Of a DNA stretch of 64,000 nucleotides, positions 53,015-63,817 are shown piece after piece (within the stretch, counting starts at the first letter, position 1; the number at the start of each line of letters is the position of its first letter). This DNA is from Nocardiopsis endophytica. Its GTDB lineage: Bacteria; Actinomycetota; Actinomycetes; Streptosporangiales; Streptosporangiaceae. A program made the translations under genes and the position numbers. The DNA lies in assembly GCF_027706725.1 (NCBI RefSeq), contig NZ_JAQFWQ010000026.1:1-64000 (forward strand). Direction: 5' to 3'. Below the pieces are notes generated by a model. That model worked only from the letters and a program-made list of their open reading frames with translations, had not been told where the DNA came from and searched no databases.

Positions 53015-53107
53015 AAGTGGCCGTGTCCACAACGCCGCACCCTGTCGGGTTCGCTTACGTTTGACCGGTTCGATGGAGTTGACGACGCTGTCCCGACGGA
53101 GGTGCCC

Positions 53108-54733
<1,626 letters not shown>

Positions 54734-54867
54734 TCGGCCCGGGATCACCCCCCGGCCCCGGGCGGCGGTGCCCGGGGCGGTCAACATCGGTCCCGCGGCG
54801 CCGCCCGGTCCGGACCTCCACGCGGGGTCCGGCCCGGGCGGCCCTCGGAGGAAACGCGAGGTCATCC

Positions 54868-55794
54868 ATGCTTCGTACGCCACTGCTGGCGGCGGCACGC
54901 TCCACCGCGTGCCGACGGCTCGTCGAGCGAACCCCCGTGACCCGGGGGCTGGTGGACCGGTTCGTCGCCGGGTCCACCCAGGAGCAGGCGCTCCCCAAGG
55001 TCGCCGAGCTCACCAGGGACCGCTACGTCACCCTCGACCACCTGGGCGAGGACACCACCGACGCGGCGCAGGCGCAGGCCACCGTCGACGCCTACACCCG
55101 GCTGCTGGCGGCCCTGGCCGAGCAGGGCCTGGCCGGGCGGGCCGAGGTGTCGGTGAAACTCTCGGCGGTCGGCCAGTTCCTTCCGGCCGACGGCGAGAAG
55201 ATCGCCCTGGACAACGCGCGGGACATCTGCCGCGCGGCCGAGGCCGCGGGCACCACGATGACCCTGGACATGGAGGACCACACCACCGTGGACTCCACCC
55301 TGTCCATCCTGCGCGACCTGCGGGTGGACTTCCCCTGGGTGGGCGCGGTGCTGCAGGCGTACCTGCACCGCACCGAGGCCGACTGCCGCGACCTGAGCGG
55401 CGCGGGCTCGCGGGTGCGGATCTGCAAGGGCGCCTACGACGAGCCCGCCTCGGTCGCCTACAAGGACAAGGCCGAGGTCGACAAGGCGTACGTGCGCTGC
55501 CTGAAGATCCTGATGGCGGGGGAGGGCTACCCGATGGTGGCCTCGCACGACCCGCGCATGGTGGCGATCGCCCAGAGGCTCGCCGCCACCGCGGGCCGCT
55601 CCGATGACGACTACGAGCACCAGATGCTCTACGGCATCCGCGACAACGAGCAGGTCCGCCTGGCCGCCGAGGGCAAGCGCATGCGCGTGTACGTGCCCTA
55701 CGGCGACGAGTGGTACGGCTACTTCATGCGCCGCCTGGCCGAACGCCCGGCGAACATGATGTTCTTCGCCCGCTCCCTGATCACCCGCGGCTGA
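54868..55794 (+). CDS. putB: Proline dehydrogenase
   Basis: This FAD-dependent enzyme (308 aa) oxidises proline to P5C. The TIM-barrel motifs VSVKLSAVGQFL, MTLDMEDHTTVD, LQAYLHRTEADC, RICKGAYDEPASVAY and the C-terminal RVYVPYGDEWYGYFMRRLAERPAN are all present. It is the short monofunctional form that works with a separate P5C dehydrogenase, encoded just upstream. ATG 54868 is preceded by GGAGGAAA. A GC hairpin follows the stop. Confidence 0.96.
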   Translation: MLRTPLLAAARSTACRRLVERTPVTRGLVDRFVAGSTQEQALPKVAELTRDRYVTLDHLGEDTTDAAQAQATVDAYTRLLAALAEQGLAGRAEVSVKLSAVGQFLPADGEKIALDNARDICRAAEAAGTTMTLDMEDHTTVDSTLSILRDLRVDFPWVGAVLQAYLHRTEADCRDLSGAGSRVRICKGAYDEPASVAYKDKAEVDKAYVRCLKILMAGEGYPMVASHDPRMVAIAQRLAATAGRSDDDYEHQMLYGIRDNEQVRLAAEGKRMRVYVPYGDEWYGYFMRRLAERPANMMFFARSLITRG

Positions 55795-55871
55795 CCCCGC
55801 GGGAGTCCCCCCGCCCCGGCCCGCGGCCGATCCCGCAGGCCGTGGAAGGGGAGACGCCCCCTAGCACCGAC

Positions 55872-55905
55872 CGGCCCCGAGGCCTGCCCAGGCAGCCCGG
55901 GGCCG
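55872..55905 (+). terminator. Hairpin after proline dehydrogenase
   Basis: Outer arms CGGCCCCG/CGGGGCCG (55872-55879 and 55898-55905) enclose a second small stem GCCTGCC-CA-GGCAG. No clear U-tract is present. Confidence 0.7.
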
Positions 55906-55964
55906 TCGTCGTGCGAAGGCCCTCAAACAGCACGCCGGGGCCGCTTGGGGCGGGACGCCTGGGC

Positions 55965-56921
55965 CTACTCGTCGGTGCCGGGTCTGCCGTTCACGGCGGC
56001 CCTGGCCGCCGCCACGAAGGCGGCGACCGCCGGGTGCTCACCGCCTCCTGCCCGGAAGGCGACCTTCGACCGGCGGAAGACCGGGAGCCGGGTCAGCACC
56101 GCCCCCTCGGGGGTGGGCGTGGTGGCGATCTCCGGCACGAACCCGACACCCTGCCCGATGGCGGCGAGGGACAGCACCGTGCGGAAGTCGTTGACCTGGT
56201 GGCGGATCCTCGGCTGGAACCCGGCCGCCTGGCAGGCGCGCACGACCATCGCGTGGCCGGTCGTCCCGTCCCGCGCGGTGATCCACGGCGCGTCGGCGTA
56301 GGGGCCGAGCAGTTCGGCGAGCGTGGCGGGGTGGTCCGGGGCCTCCGGTGAGGCTTCGCTGCCGGCGGTGGCACGGGCGGTACCGGATTCGGCGCCGGTG
56401 GCCAGGTACATCGGCTCTTCCAGCAGGGACACCTCGTCCACCGTCGTGTCCGGCGACGCCGGGACGAAGTCGTAGTCGTGCACCAGCGCCGCGTCGAGGT
56501 CGCCCGCCCGCAGGCCGTCGGAGACGCGCGCCGAGTCGATCTCCTGCGCCATCGGCTCCAGCGCCGGGTGGCGCCGGGCCAGCTCGGCCAGTGCGGCCGG
56601 AAGGATCGTGTGGCCTCCCGAGGGGAACGTGCCCACCCTCAGCGGGCCGCCGATGCCCTCCCGCGCCCCGGCGAGCTCGGCGACCGCCAGTTCGAGCCGC
56701 TCCAGTACGGCGTCGGCGTGCGCGACGAGGGTCCGCCCCGCCGGGGTGAGCACCACCCGCCTGCCGCTGCGCTCCAGCAGCGGTACCCCCGCCTCCCGTT
56801 CCAGGGCGCTCAACTGCTGGGAGACGGCGGACGCGGTGAAGGTCAGGGCCTCGGCCACGGCCGCGATGGTGCCCCGCCGGTCCAGTTCGCGGAGCAGGTG
56901 GAGGCGGCGGACGTCGAGCAT
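55965..56921 (-). CDS. LysR-family transcriptional regulator
   Basis: The 318-aa protein has the N-terminal LysR helix-turn-helix (LHLLRELDRRGTIAAVAEALTFTASAVSQQLSALEREAGVPLLERSGR) and a C-terminal effector domain (LRVGTFPSGGHTILPAALAEL). It is divergent from the dapA-like gene, 71 bp away. LysR proteins normally control the divergent gene together with a small-molecule effector, so the dapA-like gene is the predicted target. The effector is unknown. Confidence 0.93.
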   Translation of the reverse strand: MLDVRRLHLLRELDRRGTIAAVAEALTFTASAVSQQLSALEREAGVPLLERSGRRVVLTPAGRTLVAHADAVLERLELAVAELAGAREGIGGPLRVGTFPSGGHTILPAALAELARRHPALEPMAQEIDSARVSDGLRAGDLDAALVHDYDFVPASPDTTVDEVSLLEEPMYLATGAESGTARATAGSEASPEAPDHPATLAELLGPYADAPWITARDGTTGHAMVVRACQAAGFQPRIRHQVNDFRTVLSLAAIGQGVGFVPEIATTPTPEGAVLTRLPVFRRSKVAFRAGGGEHPAVAAFVAAARAAVNGRPGTDE

Positions 56922-56992
56922 AAGAACAGCTTAGGTGTTTCGCCAGAAATCGGAAATGGACCTACCGGGTCGGCCTCGGCGAGGCTGGGGGC

Positions 56993-57913
56993 ATGGACTC
57001 CGAACCGATCCTCACCGGCCTGTACGTCCCGCTGATCACCCCCTTCACCGACGACCTGCGCCTGGACCGGGGCGCGCTGGCCCGCCTCGCCGACGACGCA
57101 CTGGCGGCCGGGGCCTCCGGCCTCGTCGCGCTCGGCACCACCGCCGAGGCGGCCGCGCTGACCCCGGAGGAGAAGCGCACCGTGGTCGGTGTCTGCGCCG
57201 CCGCCTGCCGTGAGCACGGCGCCCCGCTCATCGTCGGGGTCGGCACCGGTGACACCGCCTCCGCCATCGCCGCGTTGCGCGAGCTCGCCGGCACCGGCGA
57301 CGCCGCCGCGGCGCTCGTCCCCGCCCCGCCCTACATCCGTCCCGGTGAGGCGGCCACGCTGGCCCACTTCACCGCGCTGGCCGAGCAGGGCGGCCACCCG
57401 CTCGTCGTGTACGACGTCCCCTACCGCACCGGGCAGACCCTCGGCGCCGACACGCTCGCGGCGCTCGGCCGCCTGCCCGGGGTGATCGCGGTCAAGCACG
57501 CCATCGGCGCGATCGACGCGACCACGGTCGACCTGCTCGGCCGCCCCGCGCAGGGCTTCGCCGTGCTCGGCGGCGACGACGTCGTCCTGTCGCCGCTCCT
57601 CGCGGCCGGCGCCCACGGCGCGATCGCCGCCTCCGCCAACGTCCGGACCTCCGACTTCGCCGAACTGGTCGCGCTGTGGCGCCGCGGCGACGCCGGACCC
57701 GCCCGCAGACTCGGCACCGAACTGGCCCGGCTGTCGGCCGCCCTCTTCGCCGAGCCGAACCCGACGGTGATCAAGGGCGTTCTGCACGCCCAGGGCCGCA
57801 TCCCCACCCCGGCCGTGCGGATGCCGCTGCTGCCCGCCTCCGCCGGATCGGTCGGCAGGGCCGCGCCCCTGGCCGGCACCCCGGCCCGCCACGGGGCTCC
57901 GGCCCCGTGCTGA
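56993..57913 (+). CDS. DapA-family aldolase (dihydrodipicolinate synthase-like)
   Basis: The 306-aa TIM-barrel protein has the family N-terminus LYVPLITPFTDD, the Schiff-base lysine in VIAVKHAIG and tyrosine in YDVPYRTGQT. The pyruvate-binding GTTGE motif is changed to GTTAEA (residues ~42-47), and the conserved KEA is KHA. These changes and the divergent LysR gene suggest a catabolic or special aldolase/lyase instead of the housekeeping lysine enzyme. The C-terminal ~30 residues are a Pro/Ala-rich extension. A GC hairpin follows. Confidence 0.85.
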   Translation: MDSEPILTGLYVPLITPFTDDLRLDRGALARLADDALAAGASGLVALGTTAEAAALTPEEKRTVVGVCAAACREHGAPLIVGVGTGDTASAIAALRELAGTGDAAAALVPAPPYIRPGEAATLAHFTALAEQGGHPLVVYDVPYRTGQTLGADTLAALGRLPGVIAVKHAIGAIDATTVDLLGRPAQGFAVLGGDDVVLSPLLAAGAHGAIAASANVRTSDFAELVALWRRGDAGPARRLGTELARLSAALFAEPNPTVIKGVLHAQGRIPTPAVRMPLLPASAGSVGRAAPLAGTPARHGAPAPC

Positions 57914-57926
57914 GACACGGCCCGGG

Positions 57927-57960
57927 CGGCCCCGGCGCCGGATGAAGCGGGCCGGGGCCG
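57927..57960 (+). terminator. Hairpin after the dapA-like gene
   Basis: CGGCCCCGG (57927-57935) pairs with CCGGGGCCG (57952-57960) around a 16-nt loop. It lies in the gap between two convergent genes and may serve both. Confidence 0.65.
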
Positions 57961-57986
57961 ACGGAGGGTGTCATCGCGCCGTCAGT

Positions 57987-58030
57987 GCGTCCACTGTGTC
58001 CACCGTGTCCACTGCGACCACTGCGTCGTC
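57987..58030. repeat. Short tandem CCACTG-type repeat
   Basis: Variants of GTGTCCAC or GCGACCAC occur about five times in a row, in ~9-11-bp steps, in the 44 bp before the TauD stop codon. The block is too short and degenerate to assign a role. Confidence 0.5.
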
Positions 58031-58973
58031 AGTACGGGCGGTCCCCCACGATGGCCACACGCTCGGCGACGCGCGGGTGCGGGTGGTAGTCGTTCACCGC
58101 GTAGTGCTGCGTGGCGCGGTTGTCCCAGAACGCGATCGAGTTCTTCTCCCACCGGAACCGCACCTGGTACTCGGGCACGTGCGCCTGCTGGAACAGGTGC
58201 CGCAGCAGCGCGTCGCTCTCCTCGCGCTCCATGCCCAGGATGCGGGTGGTGAAGGAGACGTTGACGAACAGCGTCTTGCGCCCGGTCTCCGGGTGGGTGC
58301 GCACGACGGGGTGGTGCACCGGCGGGAACCGGTCCTGCCACTCCAGCAGCCGCTCCCGGTCCAGGAAGCGCGCGAAGCCCGGGATGACGTCGTGCTCGGC
58401 GACGGCCCCGTCGATGCGGGCCTTCACGTCCTCGGAGAGGTTGTCGTAGGCGGCGGCCATGTCGGCCCACATGGTGTCACCGCCCTGCGGCGGCACCTCG
58501 ACCAGGCGGAGGATCGCCCCCAGCGCGGGCTCGCGCCGCCACGTCACGTCGGTGTGCCAGACGTTCTCGTAGCTCGGCGGCATCTTCCCCTTGGCGAAGC
58601 GCGCCACCACGGCATCGTCGCCCTGGTCGATGAACGGGTTGGTCTCCAGGTCGCCCCACATGCGGGCGATCTGCTGCTGCCGCTCGGAGGTGATCGGCTG
58701 GTCGCGGAAGAACACGACCTTGAACTCCAGCAGCGCGCGGTGGATCTCGGCGCGCAGCTCCTCGGAGACCTCCTCGCGCAGGTCGACGCCGTGGATCTCG
58801 GCGCCGATCACCGGGCCGAGCGGGCGCACCTCGAACAGCCGGTACGGCGCGGACTCCTGGCCCTCGGCGAGGCGGCGCAGCGTGCGCGGCCCCTCGACGA
58901 CGGCCTCGTCCACGGTGCGCGCGTCGCGCAGCCGCGTTTCCGGATCCGTTGTCGGGTTCTCGGCGATGGTCAT
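58029..58973 (-). CDS. TauD/TfdA-family 2-oxoglutarate-dependent dioxygenase
   Basis: The 314-aa Fe(II)/2-oxoglutarate enzyme has the facial triad in VWHTDVTW (His, Asp) and a distal His in AFWDNRATQHYAVND; the 2-oxoglutarate arginine is in HPRVAERVAIVGDRP. It resembles taurine dioxygenase and alkylsulfatase relatives, which release sulfite or sulfate. Its actual substrate cannot be fixed. ATG 58973 is chosen over the upstream in-frame start because AAAGGA precedes it. No sulfonate ABC transporter is nearby. Confidence 0.9.
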   Translation of the reverse strand: MTIAENPTTDPETRLRDARTVDEAVVEGPRTLRRLAEGQESAPYRLFEVRPLGPVIGAEIHGVDLREEVSEELRAEIHRALLEFKVVFFRDQPITSERQQQIARMWGDLETNPFIDQGDDAVVARFAKGKMPPSYENVWHTDVTWRREPALGAILRLVEVPPQGGDTMWADMAAAYDNLSEDVKARIDGAVAEHDVIPGFARFLDRERLLEWQDRFPPVHHPVVRTHPETGRKTLFVNVSFTTRILGMEREESDALLRHLFQQAHVPEYQVRFRWEKNSIAFWDNRATQHYAVNDYHPHPRVAERVAIVGDRPY

Positions 58974-59688
58974 CAGGGAGTTCCTTTCTCTTCTTTCGGG
59001 AGCACTGTCTTGGGAGTGCAATCGGGTGGACCGGTCACGGGGTGTCCGGACCGGGGATCGGGGGCCCAGACAGGCCGGGCGTACACGGCACAGCGGCGCG
59101 TGGCCGTTGCGTGGCCATACTGCTGCGCCGAGTGATGGGTTCAGGGGTGGCAGGGCGGGTGAGCGGCCCTCTGCCGAACGCGTCCCTCCACCGATGATCT
59201 CGGGGAAGTCGGGCTTAAGACGGGCCTCTTAAGCCCGACTTCCCCGAGATCAACAAGGAGTCCGGACAGGGGCCGAAGAGGATGTCGGTGGAGGACGGAC
59301 AGGGATCGGCGGCGGACCGAGGCCGAGGGGACAGGTGTCCGGCGAAGACGGGTGACCGGCGGAACGGAGGGGCCGAGAAGGCGGGCCGGGAACGTCACCC
59401 GGGACGGCGCGGAGGAGCGCGCCGGATCAGACGTGGAAAGGAGGAGACCCCAGGCGGCCGCGGAGGCGGATCACCCCGGCGGTACCGCGGCCGATGGCGC
59501 GGTCGCGTCGGCCCCGACGGATCGTCAGGAGGATGCGGGGGTCGGTCGTCATGGCGCCGAGCATGGGGGAGAGGTCCGACGTCTGTCAAGGCGAGTCCGA
59601 GCCGTGACACCGCCCGGGAACCCGGCCGAGCGGTTGCACGTTAGGTTGTAGGCAGTAGACCCACGGCCCTGGAAAGGCTTGCGCAAAC
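58974..59688. other. Intergenic region with one 62-bp palindrome
   Basis: The 715-bp divergent gap between the dioxygenase and the Bax-inhibitor gene has no convincing gene; the small frames in it lack ribosome sites, codon bias and similarity. It holds the 62-bp element at 59193-59254 and presumably promoters for both directions. TTGCAC at 59633-59638 might be a -35 element. The rest (59255-59620) is purine-rich GC sequence without visible structure. Confidence 0.6.
59193..59254. repeat. 62-bp palindromic element, copy 9 (GTCGGG subfamily)
   Basis: Left end GATGATCTCGGGGAAGTCGG, right end CCGACTTCCCCGAGATCAAC. The arms pair almost perfectly over ~25 bp around AGACGGGCCTCT, the cleanest copy in the window. 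It is in a divergent gap. Confidence 0.95.
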
Positions 59689-60594
59689 ATGCGGATGAGG
59701 AGCTCCAATCCCGTCCTGAAGCGGGCGATGCAGTCCGGTCAGGGCGGCGGGTACGGCCAGCAGGCATACGGCGGCTACCAGCAGCCGTATGGACAGCCCG
59801 GATACCCCCAGCCCGGATACGGACAGGACGCCTACGGCTATCCCCAGCCCGGCGCCTACGGCCAGCCGCCCATGGCGCCCGCCCAGGGACGGCTGACCAT
59901 CGACGACGTCGTCGTCAAGACCGGCATCACGCTCGGCGCGGTGCTCGTCACGGCGGTCATCAACTACTTCATCGGCTGGATGGTCAACCCCGGCCTCGCG
60001 ATGGTCCTGACCTTCGTCGGTGCGATCGCCGGACTGATCCTCGGCCTGGTCATCGGTTTCAAGGGCTCGACCAACCCGGCCCTGATCCTGACCTACGCCG
60101 CCCTTGAAGGGCTCTTCGTCGGCGGCTTCAGCTTCATCCTCGAAGCCCAGCTCGTGGCCACCGGGGTGTCCAACTCCAGCACGGGCTCCCTCGCGGTGCC
60201 CGCGATCTTCGGCACGATGTTCGTCGCCGGGACGATGCTGGCGCTCTACAAGTTCAAGGTCATCCGCGTCACCAACACCTTCGTGAAGGTGGTCTCGGCC
60301 GCGGCGATCGGGTTCTTCGTCCTGATCCTGGCCAACTTCCTGCTGAGCTTCTTCATCGACGGCGGCCTGGGCCTGCGCGCCGCCAGCCCGCTCGGCCTCA
60401 TCGTCAGCGCCGTCGCGATCGTGATCGCCGCCGCCGTGCTGGCGATCGAGTTCAAGAACGTCGACGACGCCATCGCCATGGGCATGCCGGAGAAGTTCTC
60501 CTGGCAGCTCGCCTTCGGCCTGACGGTGACCCTGGTCTGGCTCTACATCGAGATCCTGCGCCTGATCTGGATCATCAAGTCGCTGTTCGAGTAG
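59689..60594 (+). CDS. Bax inhibitor-1 / YccA family membrane protein
   Basis: The 301-aa protein has a ~65-residue N-terminal tail of Tyr/Gly/Gln/Pro repeats (YGQ, PGY) followed by seven hydrophobic helices of the actinobacterial Bax1-I type. Examples are MVLTFVGAIAGLILGLVIGF and IFGTMFVAGTMLALYKFKVIRVT. The C-terminal LYIEILRLIWIIKSLF is characteristic of this branch. Relatives are thought to be leak channels for Ca2+ or protons; the role in actinobacteria is not settled. A strong terminator follows. Confidence 0.93.
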   Translation: MRMRSSNPVLKRAMQSGQGGGYGQQAYGGYQQPYGQPGYPQPGYGQDAYGYPQPGAYGQPPMAPAQGRLTIDDVVVKTGITLGAVLVTAVINYFIGWMVNPGLAMVLTFVGAIAGLILGLVIGFKGSTNPALILTYAALEGLFVGGFSFILEAQLVATGVSNSSTGSLAVPAIFGTMFVAGTMLALYKFKVIRVTNTFVKVVSAAAIGFFVLILANFLLSFFIDGGLGLRAASPLGLIVSAVAIVIAAAVLAIEFKNVDDAIAMGMPEKFSWQLAFGLTVTLVWLYIEILRLIWIIKSLFE

Positions 60595-60661
60595 CCCGCG
60601 TGGCCCGAACGGCCCGAACGGCCCGGGCCGCCGCCTGAGCGGCCCTCGGACCGGACACGGG

Positions 60662-60695
60662 AAAGGCGCCGCACCCGAAGGGGTGCGGCGCCTTT
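60662..60695 (+). terminator. Strong hairpin after the Bax-inhibitor gene
   Basis: Two perfect 15-nt arms (AAAGGCGCCGCACCC and complement) flank a GAAG loop, ending in TTT. It is between two convergent genes and is likely bidirectional. Confidence 0.92.
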
Positions 60696-60750
60696 CCTGC
60701 GCCGGGAGAACGCCCGGTCGCCCGTTGTCCGTCGTCCTGGGGAGCCGGCC

Positions 60751-60996
60751 TCAGGAGCGCTGCCGCGGGATGGGCTGGTGGCTCCGGTGGCGGCGCATGT
60801 ACTCCTGCACGATGGCGTGCGCGTAGCCGCGGGTGAGCTCGTACTCGTCGGCGAGCCAGGCGCTGCGCTCGGAGCAGCGGGTCAGCGACGGCCCCCTGTC
60901 GAGGGCGTCGAACCACTCGTGGAGGTCGCGACCGGTGACGGACGGGATGCGGGCGAGCAACTGGGCGTGGATCTCCGGCGAGTGGGTCACCGCCAT
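60751..60996 (-). CDS. Small DUF4287 domain protein
   Basis: The 81-aa protein matches the DUF4287 pattern: IPSVTGRDLHEWFDALD, then AWLADEYELTRGYAHAIVQEYMRRHR. Family members are small helical proteins of unknown function, often in actinobacteria. ATG 60996 follows GGAGG; a longer version from an upstream start is possible. It stands alone on the minus strand. Confidence 0.85.
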   Translation of the reverse strand: MAVTHSPEIHAQLLARIPSVTGRDLHEWFDALDRGPSLTRCSERSAWLADEYELTRGYAHAIVQEYMRRHRSHQPIPRQRS

Positions 60997-61164
60997 GGGT
61001 GCACCTCCGATGCTGAGCGGCACTTACCTGCGACCTTGCAACAGGATGAAGCCTTGGACAAGCCCCGATGACAGGGTTTTACCCTCGGTTTCGCCGCCCG
61101 GGGCGCCCCACTGGCCCGGGACGCCCCGATTCCTCCGCATCCGCCCGGAGCGCGGCCCCGGCGG

Positions 61165-62388
61165 TCAGCTCAGCCGCTCGAAGACGGCCGCCATCCCCTG
61201 GCCGCCGCCCACGCACATGGTCTCCAGCCCGAAGGTCTTGTCGTGGAACTGCAGCCCGTTGAGCAGGGTCCCGGTGATCCGCGCACCGGTCATGCCGAAG
61301 GGGTGGCCCACGGCGATCGCCCCGCCGTTCACGTTGAGCCGGTTCTCGATGTCGATCCCCAGGTCGTCGGCCGAGGGCAGCACCTGGGCGGCGAAGGCCT
61401 CGTTGATCTCGACCAGGTCGATGTCGGAGATGGTCATGTTGGCCCGGCCCAGCGCCTGCCGGGAGGCCTCCACCGGGCCCAGCCCCATGATCTCGGGGGA
61501 CAGCGCGCTCACCCCGGTGGACACGATCCGCGCGATCGGGGTCAGCCCGAGCTGGGCGGCCTTGGCGTCGCTCATGATCACCACGGCGGCGGCGCCGTCG
61601 TTGAGCGGGCAGCAGTTCCCGGCGGTCACCGTGCCGTCCGGCCGGAACACCGGCTGGAGCTGGGAGACCTTCTCGTAGGACGTGCCGGGCCGGGGGCCGT
61701 CGTCGGAGTCGACCACGGTGCCGTCCGGCAGCGTGACCGGGGTGATCTCGCGGGACCAGAACCCGTTCTCGATGGCCTTCTCGGCGAGGTTCTGCGAGCG
61801 CACGCCGAACTCGTCCTGGCGCTGCCGGGAGATGCCGCGCGTCTGGGCGACGTTCTCGGCGGTCTGGCCCATGGCGATGTAGACGTCCGGCAGCTCGCCG
61901 TCCTCGCGCGGGTCGTGCCAGGTGTCGGCGCCGCCCTCGGCGCGCCGGGCGGTGCGCTCCTCGGCGGCGGTGAACGCCGGGTTCTTGGTGTCGGGCAGGG
62001 AGTCGCTGTTGCCCTTGGTGAACCGGCTGACCATCTCCACGCCGGCGGAGACGAACACGTCGCCCTCCCCGGCCTTGATGGCGTGGTAGGCCATCCGGGT
62101 GGTCTGCAGGCTGGAGGAGCAGTACCGGGTCAGGGTGGCGCCGGGCACCGTGTCCCAGCCGAGCTGGACCGCGATCACCCGCGCCAGGTTGTGGCCCTGC
62201 TCGCCGCCGGGCAGGCCGCAGCCCAGCAGCAGGTCGTCGATGTCCCGCGGGTCGAGCTGCGGCACCTTGGCCAGTGCCGCGGTGATGATCTGGGCGGTGA
62301 GGTCGTCGGCCCGCAGGTCCTTCAGCGACCCCTTGAAGGCGCGCCCGATGGGTGAGCGCGCGGTCGCGACGATGACGGCTTCAGGCAT
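61165..62388 (-). CDS. Acetyl-CoA acetyltransferase (thiolase)
   Basis: The 407-aa thiolase condenses or cleaves acyl-CoAs. The acylation cysteine is Cys90 in LTRYCSSSLQT; the other catalytic residues lie in VNGGAIAVGHPFGMTGAR and CVGGGQGMAAVFERLS. It is syntenic with the fadA3-type thiolase of M. tuberculosis, which lies next to an SGNH hydrolase and cbs as here. Beta-oxidation or acetoacetyl-CoA formation are both possible. ATG 62388 is used; the longer frame upstream is GC-driven. Confidence 0.95.
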   Translation of the reverse strand: MPEAVIVATARSPIGRAFKGSLKDLRADDLTAQIITAALAKVPQLDPRDIDDLLLGCGLPGGEQGHNLARVIAVQLGWDTVPGATLTRYCSSSLQTTRMAYHAIKAGEGDVFVSAGVEMVSRFTKGNSDSLPDTKNPAFTAAEERTARRAEGGADTWHDPREDGELPDVYIAMGQTAENVAQTRGISRQRQDEFGVRSQNLAEKAIENGFWSREITPVTLPDGTVVDSDDGPRPGTSYEKVSQLQPVFRPDGTVTAGNCCPLNDGAAAVVIMSDAKAAQLGLTPIARIVSTGVSALSPEIMGLGPVEASRQALGRANMTISDIDLVEINEAFAAQVLPSADDLGIDIENRLNVNGGAIAVGHPFGMTGARITGTLLNGLQFHDKTFGLETMCVGGGQGMAAVFERLS

Positions 62389-62497
62389 GCTCGCGGCCCT
62401 TCCGATGGTCGGTACGGTTCTCGGGTCTGCCGTGGTAGATCCCGTTATTACCAGCAAGTTAACCTGTCGGCCGCCGGGCCGGTGGCGCCGGGGTGCC

Positions 62498-63628
62498 TCA
62501 AGTGCGCGAGGGCGCGGTGCTCTCCGCGCCTCCGGTCCCTCCGGTGCCTTTGCCTCCGGTGCCCTCTGGGCCCCCGGGCTCCCCGGCCGCTCCGGCGCCC
62601 CCGGAGGCCGGGGCACCGGCACCGGCGCCGGCCTCCATCCCCTCCTGCGCCTCCGTCCCGGGCCGGGCCCGGCCGCCGCGCCGCAGCAGGGCGGCCCAGC
62701 GCCCGCGCGGACCGCGCTCGCGTCCGGCCACCCGCACGCCGCTGACCTCCATGCCCGGCTCCTCGGCGGCCTCCACCGCCGCCCGGTCCACCGGCAGGAC
62801 GCCCTCGCCGCCGCGCCGGTCCAGCGGCGCCTCCAGCTCGGGCAGCAGCCCCAGGGCGGCGCAGGCCGACGGCAGGACCGCGGTCGCCGCGTGCGCGTAC
62901 CCGCGCGCGGAGGGGTGGAACCGGTCGGGGCCGAACATCTCCTCGGGGCGCGCGTCGAAGTCGTCGGCGAGCAGGTCGGTCAGCGACACGGTCCGCCCGC
63001 CCTCCTCCACCACCGCGATGGTCTGCGCGGCGGCGAGCTGGCGCGAGGCGCGTCTGGCGACGGCCCGCAGCGGCTGCCCGATGGGGCGCACGCTGCCCAG
63101 GTCGGGGCAGGTGGCCACGACCACCTCGGTGCCCTGCGCCCGCAGCGCGCGCACCACGCTCTGCAGGTGGTGCACGGCGTCGGCCGGGCGCACCCGGTGG
63201 ATGACGTCGTTGGCGCCGATGAACACCACCGCCAGGTCGGGGGCCCGCCCGTCCAGCCGCTCGGCCTGGCGCACCAGGTCGGCCGAGGTGGCGCCGACCT
63301 TGGCCGTGCTGCGCAGCCGTACCGGCCGCTCGGCGGCCTCGGAGATCCCGGCCGCCAGCAGTGCGCCGGGCGTCAGCGGCCCGTCGGTCAGGGCGAACCC
63401 GGCGGCGGTGGAGTCGCCGAGGACCGCGAAGTCGATGGGTGGGCCGGTGCCGCCGCCGTAGACGCCCTCCACCTCCGGCGGCGTCCACGAGGTGAACCCG
63501 ATGGCGCGGTGGGCCAGGCGCGCCTGCAGGTACAGCAGCGCCATCGTGCCGGCCCCGAGCAGGGTGAGCCCGCCGCCGCCGAACGCGGTCGCGGTCGCGA
63601 TCCTCCTGGCCCGTGCGGCGCGCAGCAT
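62498..63628 (-). CDS. Membrane-anchored SGNH hydrolase (Rv1075c-like)
   Basis: The 376-aa protein has an N-terminal membrane anchor (~14-35) and an SGNH esterase domain: block I FAVLGDSTAAGF, block III VVFIGANDVIHR, block V PDRFHPSARGY. The C-terminal ~100 residues are a Gly/Ala/Glu low-complexity tail. In mycobacteria the matching gene (Rv1075c), also between thiolase and cbs, encodes a cell-envelope esterase. The start ATG 63628 follows GAGGAGGGG. It is divergent from cbs with 189 bp between. Confidence 0.92.
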   Translation of the reverse strand: MLRAARARRIATATAFGGGGLTLLGAGTMALLYLQARLAHRAIGFTSWTPPEVEGVYGGGTGPPIDFAVLGDSTAAGFALTDGPLTPGALLAAGISEAAERPVRLRSTAKVGATSADLVRQAERLDGRAPDLAVVFIGANDVIHRVRPADAVHHLQSVVRALRAQGTEVVVATCPDLGSVRPIGQPLRAVARRASRQLAAAQTIAVVEEGGRTVSLTDLLADDFDARPEEMFGPDRFHPSARGYAHAATAVLPSACAALGLLPELEAPLDRRGGEGVLPVDRAAVEAAEEPGMEVSGVRVAGRERGPRGRWAALLRRGGRARPGTEAQEGMEAGAGAGAPASGGAGAAGEPGGPEGTGGKGTGGTGGAESTAPSRT

Positions 63629-63817
63629 GGCCCCCTCCTCTGCCCCGGCGCGGTGCTCCCCGTCGTCCGATAGGAGGATGCCCCCCGCACGCGCCCCGTA
63701 CGCACCCGCGGACCCGGGCGGGGACCGCGCGGCCCTTGTAGTGTCGGTGCCACCAGGGGAGACCGCCCCCACCAGGGGCGGGTATCCCGGACAATGGCGT
63801 TCAGAAGGGGAGCCCCG

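Noticed and set aside
58949-59197. 82-codon frame upstream of the 62-bp element
   Set aside because: It overlaps the dioxygenase start and leader, and lacks similarity and start signal.
59282-59644. Arg/Gly-rich 120-codon frame
   Set aside because: No ribosome site, low-complexity composition from purine-rich DNA and no recognisable domain.
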